Assembly: GCA_030431575.1 (NCBI GenBank)
Contig: JAUIIS010000004.1
Coordinates: 1-55,592 of the forward strand
Length of the DNA stretch: 55,592 nt
Source of the DNA: Acidimicrobiia bacterium
GTDB taxonomy: Bacteria > Actinomycetota > Acidimicrobiia > Acidimicrobiales > UBA8592
Reading direction: 5' to 3'
Shown: positions 26,091-35,231 of the stretch, piece by piece
Position numbering within the stretch: position 1 is the first letter of the stretch
How the letters are laid out: every line of letters starts with the position of its first letter
Translations under genes and position numbers: made by a program
Notes under the pieces: generated by a model
Seen by the model: the letters and a program-made list of their open reading frames with translations, nothing else
The model's database searches: none
Told to the model about the DNA's origin: nothing

Positions 26091-26474
26091 ATGTCGCCAT
26101 CTGAAACTGTGACGAAGTTCATTGCCGCAATCGAAGCCAAGGACGTTGACGCCGCCGCCGCTCTGGCGGCCCCAGACATCTCGTACGAGAACATGCCGAC
26201 CACACCCATTGTGGGACGGGAGGGACTGGCCGCGACCCTGCGTGCTTTCCTGGCACCAGCCAACAAAGTCGAATGGCCAATCCTCAACCAGTGGGAAGTG
26301 GGGCCAACGGTCATCAACGAACGCCTAGACCGATTCCAGATCGGCGATGGATGGCTCGAGCTTCCCGTCGCTGGCGTGTTCACCGTGAACGACAACGACC
26401 AGATCTCGTTGTGGCGCGACTACTTCGACATGGATACCTACACACGCCAACTCGCGGAACTCACCAAGTCCTAG
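26091..26474 (+). CDS. Limonene-1,2-epoxide hydrolase-like protein
   Basis: 127-residue NTF2-fold protein. The Arg and two Asp that make the LEH catalytic triad appear to be present as ERLDRF (R and D two apart) and RDYFD near the C-terminus, and the helix SPSETVTKFIAAIEAKDVDAAAALAAPDISYENMP is typical. Members open epoxides with water without a metal. A non-catalytic SnoaL-like role cannot be excluded. It is a single gene between the LysE exporter and the glycogen cluster. Confidence 0.8.
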   Translation: MSPSETVTKFIAAIEAKDVDAAAALAAPDISYENMPTTPIVGREGLAATLRAFLAPANKVEWPILNQWEVGPTVINERLDRFQIGDGWLELPVAGVFTVNDNDQISLWRDYFDMDTYTRQLAELTKS

Positions 26475-26553
26475 CCATCGCTAGCTTTGAGCCGCTCGGG
26501 GTTCGGGTCGGTCCGTTGTGGGGGACGATAGCATCGAAGATTCTCTAAGAAGC

Positions 26554-28554
26554 ATGGAGGCGGAAGCCTTGGACACCCAAAGTCTGCGCTCGGGCCTCCT
26601 TGCGCTCGCACAAAACCATCACTGGACATGGACGACCGAGGTGCAGCGATCCTTCGCCGCGCTACCGGGCGCCACGCAACACCAGCACCCGGCCGCCATG
26701 GTCGAAGCCCTTACCGAGACCGATCTCAACGTCATCCTTGCGGACGAGGCACTCAGCGGGACCCTTCAAGCCCAGATCAACGAGTGTTCCGAGCTGACGG
26801 CCCAGATCCCCAGCCCGCCCGATGTCGCCTACTTCTCACCCGAGTTCGGGATCAGCGACCTCGTGCCGCAGTATTCGGGCGGCTTGGGCATCCTGGCAGG
26901 CGACCACCTCAAAGCAGCAAGTGACCTGGGCACCTCGCTTTGCGGTGTTGGCCTTTTCTATCGTGAGGGGTTCTTCCGCCAGTCCGTAGCAGCAGGCAAC
27001 CAACAAGAGCGCTATGAGCGCTACGAACCCGAGGATCTGGGCCTCATTGACATTGACGTTGAAGTCACCATCCCCGTGGGCGGCCGAGACGTTGTAGCCA
27101 AAGCCTGGCGCCTAGACGTGGGCCGCGTTGCCCTCATTCTTGTCGACACCGACCTTCCCCAGAACAGTACTGCCGACCGAGCCATCACCGACCGCCTCTA
27201 CAGCGGCGACCGACGCCACCGCCTAGAGCAAGAGCTCGTCCTTGGCGTTGGCGGCGCCCGGGCCTTGGCTGCGATTGGCTGGGATGCGCCGGTCAGCCAC
27301 CTAAACGAAGGCCACGCGGGTTTCTTGATTTTGGAGCTGCTGGATCGTCAGATCAGCAGTGGTGCGAGCCTGACCGAAGCCTTGAGCGCCATCCGACCCG
27401 GGCTGGTGTTCACCACCCACACGCCAGTGCCGGCCGGGATTGACCGCTTCGAACCAGCACTCGCGTTGGGGTACCTAGAGCCTTGGGCCAAACGCTGGGG
27501 TGTCCCCATCGATGTCGTCATGTCGCTGGGCGTTGACCCCACCGACGATCCGGCAACGTTCAACATGGCCGCGCTGTGTCTCCAAGCTGCAGGACGCGCC
27601 AATGGCGTGTCGAAGCTGCACGGCGAGGTCAGCCGGAAGCTTTTCGCCAACGTACCGGGAGGCACCGACATCGGGTCGGTTACAAACGGCGTTCACGCAC
27701 GCACCTGGGTGATGCCCCGCCTCCAAGAGACGTTCGATGAGACACTGGGACGTGGCTGGGACAACGGCCATGCAGATGCATGGGACCGTGTTGAAGACAT
27801 CGATCAAGACACCATCCGGGGGCTTCGCAAAGCCGGGAGCGGTGACCTTCGTGACCTGGTGGCCGAGCGCACCGGCGCGAGCATCGACCCCGACTCGCTG
27901 ATCGTCGGTTTTGCTCGTCGCTTCGCCACGTACAAGCGGGCCACGTTGATGCTCGAACACCGGGCCGAACTCGAGGCCCTCTTGGCTAATGAGGACCAAC
28001 CGGTCACCTTTGTCTTCGCTGGCAAAGCGCACCCAGCCGACAACGAGGGCAAGGCGCTACTGGCAGAGGTCGTTGCGTTCGGCGCCAGCGACGCAGCATG
28101 TGGTCGATTCTTGTTTGTGCCCGACTACGACATCGCCGTAGCTCGGGCCATGTACGCCGGCTGCGATGTCTGGCTCAACCATCCGGTACGTCCCCGCGAA
28201 GCTTCTGGTACCAGCGGTGAGAAGGCCGCGTTGAACGGCGGCTTGAACTGTTCCATCAGCGATGGATGGTGGGACGAGATGGCGGACGGCGAGAACGGCT
28301 GGACCATCCCTGCGTCAGCGGCCACTGACGCAGCCCTCCGTGACGCAGCGGAGGCAAAGGCAACTATTGCTTTGTTCAGGGATCAGATCGTCCCCGAGTA
28401 CTACGCAGACGGTGATTCGATGTCGGCCCGTTGGGTTGCCCGCCTTCGCCACAACTGGCAAAGCCTCGGACCCAAGGTCACCGCAGCGCGCATGGTCACC
28501 GACTACCGCGAGCACTTTTACGGCCCAGCGCTCGCCGACGTCGAGCGTCGATGA
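26554..28554 (+). CDS. glgP: Alpha-glucan (glycogen) phosphorylase
   Basis: 666 residues from the ATG at 26554 (an in-frame GTG at 26518 adds 12). The enzyme releases glucose-1-phosphate from glycogen. Motifs are VAYFSPEFGISDLVPQYSGGLGILAGDHLKAASDLG, HLNEGHAGFLILELL, TTHTPVPAGIDRF, NGVHARTWV, VGFARRFATYKRATLML, and the PLP-binding region GTSGEKAALNGGLNCSISDGWWDE with its lysine. It belongs to the shorter non-E. coli phosphorylase type. The stop overlaps the glgX start (ATGA), so phosphorolysis and debranching are co-translated. Confidence 0.95.
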   Translation: MEAEALDTQSLRSGLLALAQNHHWTWTTEVQRSFAALPGATQHQHPAAMVEALTETDLNVILADEALSGTLQAQINECSELTAQIPSPPDVAYFSPEFGISDLVPQYSGGLGILAGDHLKAASDLGTSLCGVGLFYREGFFRQSVAAGNQQERYERYEPEDLGLIDIDVEVTIPVGGRDVVAKAWRLDVGRVALILVDTDLPQNSTADRAITDRLYSGDRRHRLEQELVLGVGGARALAAIGWDAPVSHLNEGHAGFLILELLDRQISSGASLTEALSAIRPGLVFTTHTPVPAGIDRFEPALALGYLEPWAKRWGVPIDVVMSLGVDPTDDPATFNMAALCLQAAGRANGVSKLHGEVSRKLFANVPGGTDIGSVTNGVHARTWVMPRLQETFDETLGRGWDNGHADAWDRVEDIDQDTIRGLRKAGSGDLRDLVAERTGASIDPDSLIVGFARRFATYKRATLMLEHRAELEALLANEDQPVTFVFAGKAHPADNEGKALLAEVVAFGASDAACGRFLFVPDYDIAVARAMYAGCDVWLNHPVRPREASGTSGEKAALNGGLNCSISDGWWDEMADGENGWTIPASAATDAALRDAAEAKATIALFRDQIVPEYYADGDSMSARWVARLRHNWQSLGPKVTAARMVTDYREHFYGPALADVERR

Positions 28555-30662
28555 CCGCCTGGCCAGGCGACGCCTACCCCCTGGGGGCCACCTACGAGGG
28601 CGGGGGCACCAACTTTGCCGTCTACTCCGAGGTTGCTGACCTAGTAGAGATCTGCCTGTTCGACGATGACGGCACCGAAACTCGCCACAAGCTGCCCGAA
28701 GTCACGAGCTTCATCCACCACGGCTACCTCCCCGGCATCAGTCCGGGCCAACGCTACGGCTTCCGAGTCCATGGCCCCTGGGCCCCCGGCGACGGATTGC
28801 TGTGCAACCCGGCCAAGCTCCTGGTCGACCCGTACGCTAAGGCCGTCACCGGCCCTATGCAGTGGGGGCGCGAAGTGTACGCACACGCTGGCGATGACCA
28901 CGATGTTCGCGACGTCATCGACAGCGCGCCGTTCATGCCGAAGTGCGTCGTCATCGACCCCAGTTTCGATTGGGGTACCGATCAACCCCCCAGTATCCCG
29001 TTGCATGAGACCGTGGTGTACGAAACCCACGTTCGGGGTATGACCATGTGTCATCCAGACGTCCCGCCTGAGCTCCGAGGCACCTACGCTGGCATGACAT
29101 CGCCGCCGATCCTCAAGCACCTCACAACCTTGGGCATCACCGCTGTAGAGCTGATGCCGGTCCATCACTTTGTGCCCGAGCACAGCATTGTCGAGCGAGG
29201 CCTCACCAACTATTGGGGCTACAACTCGCTGGCCTACCTGGCACCACACGGCCCCTACAGCGCCTCGGGCGACACGGGCGGCCAGGTCGCCGAGTTCAAG
29301 GCCATGGTCAAGGCATTCCACGCGGCTGGTATCGAAGTCATCTTGGATGTCGTCTACAACCACACAGCCGAAGGTAATCAGCTGGGGCCGTTGTTGTCGC
29401 TAAAAGGCTTCGACAACCCTGCCTACTATCGCCTCGACCCAGAAGACCAGCGTCGGTACGTCGACTTCACAGGGACCGGCAACAGTCTGAACATGCGCCA
29501 CCCCCAGTCATTGCAGCTAGTCATGGACAGCCTGCGGTACTGGATCTTAGAGATGCACGTCGACGGGTTCCGTTTCGATCTAGCAGCGGCTCTGGCCAGG
29601 GGTCTGCACGAGGTTGACCGATTGTCATCCTTCTTCGATCTCATCCACCAAGACCCTGTCATCAACCAGGTGAAGCTCATTGCCGAACCGTGGGACGTGG
29701 GCGAAGGTGGCTACCAGGTGGGCAACTTTCCGCCCTTGTGGTCGGAATGGAACGGCAAGTACCGCGACGAAGTCAGAGACTACTGGCGCAGCAGCGACCA
29801 GTCACTGGCCGAGTTCGCGTCGCGCCTGACCGGCAGCAGCGACTTGTACGCCTGGTCGGGGCGCAAGCCATCAGCCAGCATCAACTTCATCACCGCCCAC
29901 GATGGTTTTACCCTCGCCGACCTGGTCTCCTACGACCACAAGCACAACGAAGCCAACAACGAAGAGAACCGCGACGGCGACTCACACAACCGTTCATGGA
30001 ACTCCGGCATCGAGGGACCGACAGACGACCCAAACATCCTCGAGGTTCGCTCGACGCGCCGGCGTTCTCTGCTGGCCACGCTGTTCTTGTCCCAAGGTGT
30101 CCCCATGCTGTTGGGCGGCGACGAGCTTGGAAGATCCCAAGGGGGCAACAACAACGCGTATTGCCAAGACAACGAGGTCTCTTGGTTTGATTGGGACAAC
30201 GTTGACACCGAGTTGTTGAACTTCGTCCGGCGCCTCATCCGGTTCCGCTATGAGCATCCGATCTTTCGGCGCCGACGATGGTTTGAGGGCCGTCCCATCC
30301 ATGGCGAGGACGTGCACGACATCTACTGGTATCGCCCCGATGGCACACCAATGCTGGACGAGGACTGGGCGGTTGGCTACGCCAGGTCGCTCGCGGTGTT
30401 CCTCAATGGCAACGCCATCACCGCTACCGGGCCCCGAGGCGAACCCATCGAGGACGACAGTTTCTTGATGATGTTCAACGCGCACCAAGAGCCCATCATG
30501 TTCGTGATCCCCGAGCCGATGGGTGGAAGCAGTTGGACGGTAGAGATCGACACCGCAACCGACTCGGACCGCGGAGCTAACGTAAGCGCCAACGACAAGT
30601 GGGAAATCGCCCCCTGGGCTGTCGTGGTTTTGCGCCGACTGGACACAGGAGACCAGCGATGA
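28551..30662 (+). CDS. glgX: Glycogen debranching enzyme (isoamylase-type)
   Basis: 703 residues, GH13. It removes the short limit branches left by phosphorylase. An N-terminal CBM48 begins PLGATYEGGGTNFAVYSEVADLVEICLFDDDG; the catalytic barrel carries DVVYNHT, nucleophile D in GFRFDLA, acid/base E in IAEPWD and D in TAHDGFTL. A C-terminal beta domain is present (FLNGNAITATGPRG ... SFLMMFNAH). The ATG overlaps the glgP stop, and the final TGA overlaps the glgA ATG. Confidence 0.97.
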   Translation: MTAWPGDAYPLGATYEGGGTNFAVYSEVADLVEICLFDDDGTETRHKLPEVTSFIHHGYLPGISPGQRYGFRVHGPWAPGDGLLCNPAKLLVDPYAKAVTGPMQWGREVYAHAGDDHDVRDVIDSAPFMPKCVVIDPSFDWGTDQPPSIPLHETVVYETHVRGMTMCHPDVPPELRGTYAGMTSPPILKHLTTLGITAVELMPVHHFVPEHSIVERGLTNYWGYNSLAYLAPHGPYSASGDTGGQVAEFKAMVKAFHAAGIEVILDVVYNHTAEGNQLGPLLSLKGFDNPAYYRLDPEDQRRYVDFTGTGNSLNMRHPQSLQLVMDSLRYWILEMHVDGFRFDLAAALARGLHEVDRLSSFFDLIHQDPVINQVKLIAEPWDVGEGGYQVGNFPPLWSEWNGKYRDEVRDYWRSSDQSLAEFASRLTGSSDLYAWSGRKPSASINFITAHDGFTLADLVSYDHKHNEANNEENRDGDSHNRSWNSGIEGPTDDPNILEVRSTRRRSLLATLFLSQGVPMLLGGDELGRSQGGNNNAYCQDNEVSWFDWDNVDTELLNFVRRLIRFRYEHPIFRRRRWFEGRPIHGEDVHDIYWYRPDGTPMLDEDWAVGYARSLAVFLNGNAITATGPRGEPIEDDSFLMMFNAHQEPIMFVIPEPMGGSSWTVEIDTATDSDRGANVSANDKWEIAPWAVVVLRRLDTGDQR

Positions 30663-32035
30663 ACGTTCTGTTCGCGACCGCCGAGTTCACGCCTGTGGTG
30701 CGCGTCGGCGGCCTGGCCGAAGCTGCTGCTGGCCTTGTCAGAGCGCTCCGCTCGTCTGGGGTTGACGTTGAAGTCGTCCTGCCAGACTATGGCGGGGTCG
30801 AGCTCAGCGGCCAAACCGAAGTGCACGTAGAGGTCCCTGAATGGGTGGGCGACGTCCGCGTACGACGCGGCGCTCATCCCAGCGTTGGCGACCTCACCCT
30901 CGTTCATGTGCCAGGAATGGATCGCCCGCACCCCTACGTGGACGCACATGGCGAAGGCTGGGCCGACAACGATCACCGGTTCATGGGCTTCGCTGCGGTT
31001 GTGGCCGCACTTGCGGCAAGCACAGGGCCTGACGTCATGCACCTCAACGACTGGCATACAGCTGCCGCATTGGGGATGACGCATGCACCGGTCCCGACAG
31101 TGCTGACCATTCATACCCTCGGCTACCAGGGAGTGACCCACCGCGGCTGGCTCGACCATCTCGGGCACGATGCGCACCGTTTTGCCTGGTACGACGGCAC
31201 AAACCCGCTTGCCGGAGCCATCGAGCTGGCCGACCGGGTAATCGCGGTCAGCCCAAACTACGCGTCCGAAATCGTGACTCCCGAGGCAGGCATGGGGCTA
31301 CACGACCGGCTGGCCGCTTTGGGTGAGCGCTTGGTGGGTATCCGCAACGGCATCGACACCGCACTATGGGACCCCGAAACCGATCCGCATATCGCCCAGA
31401 ACTACTCCCGCATTGACCTCGCTGGCAGAGACGTCTGCAAGAACGCGCTGGTCGAGATCGCAGGCTGGGAGCCTGCGCCGATCCCCACTGTTGGTGTGGT
31501 GTCGCGGCTGGTAGAGCAAAAGGGCATCGACCTCCTGCTCCACGCCTTTCGCTTCCTGCACACCATGCCCGGCCGGCTCGCAGTGTTGGGGGCCGGGTCG
31601 GCTGATCTGGCTGGCGCACTCGCCGATGCGGCAGCGGCCTCCCCGGACCAGATCTGGTTCTTCGACGGGTACGACGAAACCCTCGCCCACCAGATCTTCG
31701 CTGGCTCTGACCTTTTTGTGATGCCGAGCCGGTTTGAGCCATGCGGGCTGGCCCAGATGCAAGCGATGACCTACGGGTCCATCCCGGTGGTCACCGACGT
31801 TGGTGGCCTCCATGACACCGTCGTCGATGCTGACACGGACCGTAGTTATGGCACCGGCTTCGTCACCCCAACCGTCGATGCCGTCGGCCTAGTCGACGCG
31901 CTCCACCGCGGCGTTCGGGCGGTGCGCCACGCGGGACGCCGCGGTGCGATTCAAAAACGGGGGATGTCGGCTGACTGGTCCTGGGAAATTCCGGCTGCGC
32001 ATCACCGAGACGTCTACGCCGAGATCTCCCGATAG
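30659..32035 (+). CDS. glgA: Glycogen synthase (GT5-type)
   Basis: 458 residues. The enzyme elongates alpha-1,4 glucan from ADP-glucose. GT-B fold motifs: MNVLFATAEFTPVVRVGGLAEAAAGLVRAL (the sugar-nucleotide loop normally K-T-G-G-L is R-V-G-G-L), HLNDWHTAAALG, TIHTLGYQG, VSRLVEQKGIDLLLHAF and PSRFEPCGLAQMQAMTYGSIPVVTDVGGLHDTVVD. The K-to-R swap is at a residue tied to ADP-glucose binding in the E. coli enzyme, but all other signatures are kept. It is the last gene of the glgP-glgX-glgA operon and converges with glgC 16 bp away. Confidence 0.93.
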   Translation: MNVLFATAEFTPVVRVGGLAEAAAGLVRALRSSGVDVEVVLPDYGGVELSGQTEVHVEVPEWVGDVRVRRGAHPSVGDLTLVHVPGMDRPHPYVDAHGEGWADNDHRFMGFAAVVAALAASTGPDVMHLNDWHTAAALGMTHAPVPTVLTIHTLGYQGVTHRGWLDHLGHDAHRFAWYDGTNPLAGAIELADRVIAVSPNYASEIVTPEAGMGLHDRLAALGERLVGIRNGIDTALWDPETDPHIAQNYSRIDLAGRDVCKNALVEIAGWEPAPIPTVGVVSRLVEQKGIDLLLHAFRFLHTMPGRLAVLGAGSADLAGALADAAAASPDQIWFFDGYDETLAHQIFAGSDLFVMPSRFEPCGLAQMQAMTYGSIPVVTDVGGLHDTVVDADTDRSYGTGFVTPTVDAVGLVDALHRGVRAVRHAGRRGAIQKRGMSADWSWEIPAAHHRDVYAEISR

Positions 32036-32051
32036 GCGCCCCGGCTCTTCA

Positions 32052-33305
32052 TCACTTTGGCGCGACGACTGAGGCGCCCTTGGCTAGAACCACTACCCCG
32101 GCGTCAGACACTGTGTAGTTCGCGGCGTCGTGGTCGGCGTCATAACCAATGCGTGCACCGGGCGGTACCACAACATTCTTGTCGAGGACGGCATTGCGGA
32201 CGCTAGCGCCCTCGCCGATAACTACATCGTCCAGGAGCACAGCGTTCTGTACGATCGCTCCGCCCTGCACGCGCACCCCTGGCGACAGCACCGAGCCTTC
32301 GACGGTGCCACCCGAGACAACAACGCCATTGCTCAGGAGCGACGTGTGCACTGTTGAGAACCCATGCGTCCCATCGCTAACAACCTTCGCTGGTGGCAGG
32401 GTCCGAGCCAAGGTATGGATAGGCCACTCGGCGTTGTAAAGATCGAATGCGGGGAAATCGTCGATGAGATCCATGTGAGCGTCGAAGTAGCTGTCGATGG
32501 TTCCGACGTCGCGCCAATAGTGGCGTTGATCCAGCTGCCCGGGCACCTTGTTGTGCGTGAAGTCGTAGACATGTGCTTCGCCTTTGCCAACCATGAGCGG
32601 GATGAGGTCGCCGCCAATGTCGTGTCTGGTGGCTTCACTGGCAGCGTTCTCGTGAAGCAACTCGACAAGAGCGTCGGCGGAGAAGATGTAATTGCCCATT
32701 GATGCCAGGATCTCGTCGGGATCGTCGGCGATCCCGACAACCTCATCCGGCGCAGGCTTCTCCACGAAGCTCCCAATCTTGGAACCGTCAGAAGGCTGAA
32801 TTACACCAAATTGTTCGGACTCGTCCTTGCGAACACGAATCCCCGCCACGGTCACCCCAGCGCCGGTATCGATGTGATGATCGAGCATCTGCCTCGGATC
32901 GATCCTGTAGATGTGGTCGGCCCCAAACACAAAAACGTAATCGGGTTTCTCGTCATCCAGCAGGTTCAAGTTCTGGTACATGGCGTCGGCCGACCCCAAG
33001 AACCAACGCGGCCCCTGACGCATCTGTGCTGGGACCGAGGTCACGTAGTTTCCAAGTAGGGTGCTGAGCCGCCATGTCTTCGACAAGTGAACGTCCAAGC
33101 TGTGACTCTTATATTGGGTCAACACCACGATCTTGCGGTATCCGCCGTTGGCCAGGTTGGACAAGGGAAAGTCGATCAGCCGATAGTGCCCACCGAATGG
33201 CACGGCTGGCTTGGCTCGATCAAGCGTCAATGGCGCCAGGCGCTTCCCCTCACCTCCTGCGAGAACGATGCTGAGGACTTTGGGGCGCGATGCGAATTCG
33301 AGCAT
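32052..33305 (-). CDS. glgC: Glucose-1-phosphate adenylyltransferase
   Basis: 417 residues. It makes ADP-glucose, the committed step of glycogen synthesis. The N-terminal nucleotidyltransferase carries [65 protein letters not shown] and [10 protein letters not shown]; the C-terminal left-handed helix has [54 protein letters not shown] hexapeptide repeats. The ATG is 29 bp from the divergent glgB start, leaving very little room for two promoters; a CATTCT-N6-ATG suggests a leaderless mRNA here too. Confidence 0.97.
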   Translation of the reverse strand: MLEFASRPKVLSIVLAGGEGKRLAPLTLDRAKPAVPFGGHYRLIDFPLSNLANGGYRKIVVLTQYKSHSLDVHLSKTWRLSTLLGNYVTSVPAQMRQGPRWFLGSADAMYQNLNLLDDEKPDYVFVFGADHIYRIDPRQMLDHHIDTGAGVTVAGIRVRKDESEQFGVIQPSDGSKIGSFVEKPAPDEVVGIADDPDEILASMGNYIFSADALVELLHENAASEATRHDIGGDLIPLMVGKGEAHVYDFTHNKVPGQLDQRHYWRDVGTIDSYFDAHMDLIDDFPAFDLYNAEWPIHTLARTLPPAKVVSDGTHGFSTVHTSLLSNGVVVSGGTVEGSVLSPGVRVQGGAIVQNAVLLDDVVIGEGASVRNAVLDKNVVVPPGARIGYDADHDAANYTVSDAGVVVLAKGASVVAPK

Positions 33306-33322
33306 ATGTCAAGAATGGCTCA

Positions 33323-33328
33323 TATCTT
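33323..33328 (+). promoter_or_regulatory. -10 box of leaderless glgB
   Basis: TATCTT, then 6 nt, then the ATG at 33335, inside the 29-bp glgC/glgB gap. Confidence 0.5.
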
Positions 33329-33334
33329 GGCGAC

Positions 33335-35212
33335 ATGGAAAACCCCGCACCAAGCGATACGCCTCCGCCTATCGGCGAGCTCGATTTGTGGAGATTCAAC
33401 GAAGGGTCCCACGACGGGTTGGCGCATGTTCTCGGTGCTCATGTCGACTCAGATGGCTGCACCTTTCGGGTGTGGGCGCCAGCGGCAACGTCGGTCAGTG
33501 TCATTGGCGACTTCAATGATTGGCGCCCATCGGCTGCACCGCTGAAAGGGTGCAATGCCGGCATCTGGAGCGGCCGTGTATCCGGTGCCCGGCAAGGACA
33601 ACGCTACAAGTACCGCATCACCGGCCCTGACGGCACGGTTCTGGAAAAGGCCGACCCCCTTGGTTTCGCAGCTGAGGAGCCACCGTTGACAGCCTCAAGG
33701 ATTTGGGACCTCGATTACACCTGGGGTGACGACGAGTGGATGGCCACGCGGGCAGCTCGAAACCGCCACGACGCTGCCATCTCTATCTATGAAGTACACC
33801 TAGGTTCGTGGCGGTACGAACCAGGTGGCTTCCGTGCGCTTGCCCATCAACTCGCCGATCACTTGGCGTTCATGGGGTTCACCCACGTCGAACTTCTCCC
33901 CGTCATGGAGCACCCGTTTTATGGCTCATGGGGGTACCAAACCACCGGTTACTTCGCCCCCACTGCTCGCTACGGGTCGCCCCAAGACCTTATGTATCTC
34001 ATCGACTTGCTCCACCAGCGCGGCTTCGGTGTGCTGCTGGATTGGGTGCCTAGTCACTTCCCGACCGACGCCCACGGGCTGGCGCAATTCGATGGCACCC
34101 ATCTGTACGAACATGCGGACCCTCGCCTTGGGTTCCACCCAGACTGGCAAAGCGCCATCTTCAACTACGACCGTCACGAAGTTCGTAGCTTCTTGCTGTC
34201 CAGCGCCCGCTTCTGGATGGAGCAGTATCACGCGGACGGTCTCCGCGTAGACGCGGTGGCGTCCATGCTCTATCGCGACTATTCACGGTCCGATGGTGAA
34301 TGGATCCCCAACGAGCATGGCGGCCGCGAGAACCTGGGCGCCGTGGCGTTGCTCCAAGAGCTGAACCGCCGGGTGTATCTGCATCATCCAGACGCCATGA
34401 CCGTGGCCGAAGAATCCACCGCCTGGCCCGGCGTGACTCGCTCCACAGACAGCGACGGCCTGGGCTTTGGGTTCAAGTGGGATATGGGTTGGATGAATGA
34501 CACTCTCAATTACCTCGGCAACGACCCCATCCACCGTCGTTGGCACCACGACGAGCTGACGTTCCGTATCGTCTATGCGTTCAACGAGAACTTCGTGTTG
34601 CCCCTCTCGCACGACGAAGTCGTCCATGGCAAAGGCTCGCTGCTCACTCGCCAACCCGGCGACCGCTGGCAACAACTGGCCGGTCTACGCCTGCTCTTTG
34701 GCTACCAGTACGGCCAGCCCGGCAAGAAGTTGCTGTTTATGGGCTCCGAACTCGCCATGGAAAGTGAGTGGAACCACGAAGAGGAACTTCCCTGGGGCCT
34801 GTTGAACGAACCAGGAAACGCAGGCGTGACCGAATGGGTTGCTCGCTTAAACCGGCTGTATCGCGACGAGCCATCCTTGCACGTGGCCGACACCGATCCA
34901 GCTGGCTTTGCCTGGCTCATTGGCGACGACGCCGAGAACAGCGTCATTGCGTTCCTACGCTTGGCCGATGGCCATCGCCCGGTCCTGGTGGTTTGCAACT
35001 TCACGCCCGTACCCCGCCACGAGTACCGGGTCGGTGTGCCCGTCCCCGGGCAGTGGATAGAAGTCACATCCTCGGATGAACTGAGCTTCGGAGGGACCGG
35101 CACGACCAACATTGATGTTCAGACGACTGAGGTTCCTGCTCACGGTCACGAGAACTCGATCGTCATCACGTTGCCCCCCTTGGCGGTCGCCTATTTCGCT
35201 CCTGCTTCTTAG
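33335..35212 (+). CDS. glgB: 1,4-alpha-glucan branching enzyme
   Basis: 625 residues from the ATG at 33335. It adds alpha-1,6 branches. A CBM48 (GCTFRVWAPAATSVSVIGDFNDW) is followed by the GH13 barrel: VELLPVMEHPFYGSWGYQTTGYFAPTARYG, VLLDWVPSHFPTDAHGL, nucleophile D in GLRVDAVASMLYRDY, acid/base E in TVAEESTAWPGVTR, and D in LPLSHDEVVHGKGSL. Compared with the 720-750 residue enzymes it lacks the long N-terminal extension, like many bacterial forms. The frame extends upstream to 33290 but into the glgC gene, so the inner ATG is preferred. Confidence 0.97.
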   Translation: MENPAPSDTPPPIGELDLWRFNEGSHDGLAHVLGAHVDSDGCTFRVWAPAATSVSVIGDFNDWRPSAAPLKGCNAGIWSGRVSGARQGQRYKYRITGPDGTVLEKADPLGFAAEEPPLTASRIWDLDYTWGDDEWMATRAARNRHDAAISIYEVHLGSWRYEPGGFRALAHQLADHLAFMGFTHVELLPVMEHPFYGSWGYQTTGYFAPTARYGSPQDLMYLIDLLHQRGFGVLLDWVPSHFPTDAHGLAQFDGTHLYEHADPRLGFHPDWQSAIFNYDRHEVRSFLLSSARFWMEQYHADGLRVDAVASMLYRDYSRSDGEWIPNEHGGRENLGAVALLQELNRRVYLHHPDAMTVAEESTAWPGVTRSTDSDGLGFGFKWDMGWMNDTLNYLGNDPIHRRWHHDELTFRIVYAFNENFVLPLSHDEVVHGKGSLLTRQPGDRWQQLAGLRLLFGYQYGQPGKKLLFMGSELAMESEWNHEEELPWGLLNEPGNAGVTEWVARLNRLYRDEPSLHVADTDPAGFAWLIGDDAENSVIAFLRLADGHRPVLVVCNFTPVPRHEYRVGVPVPGQWIEVTSSDELSFGGTGTTNIDVQTTEVPAHGHENSIVITLPPLAVAYFAPAS

Positions 35213-35231
35213 GCGATGGCACGGCGTCGCT

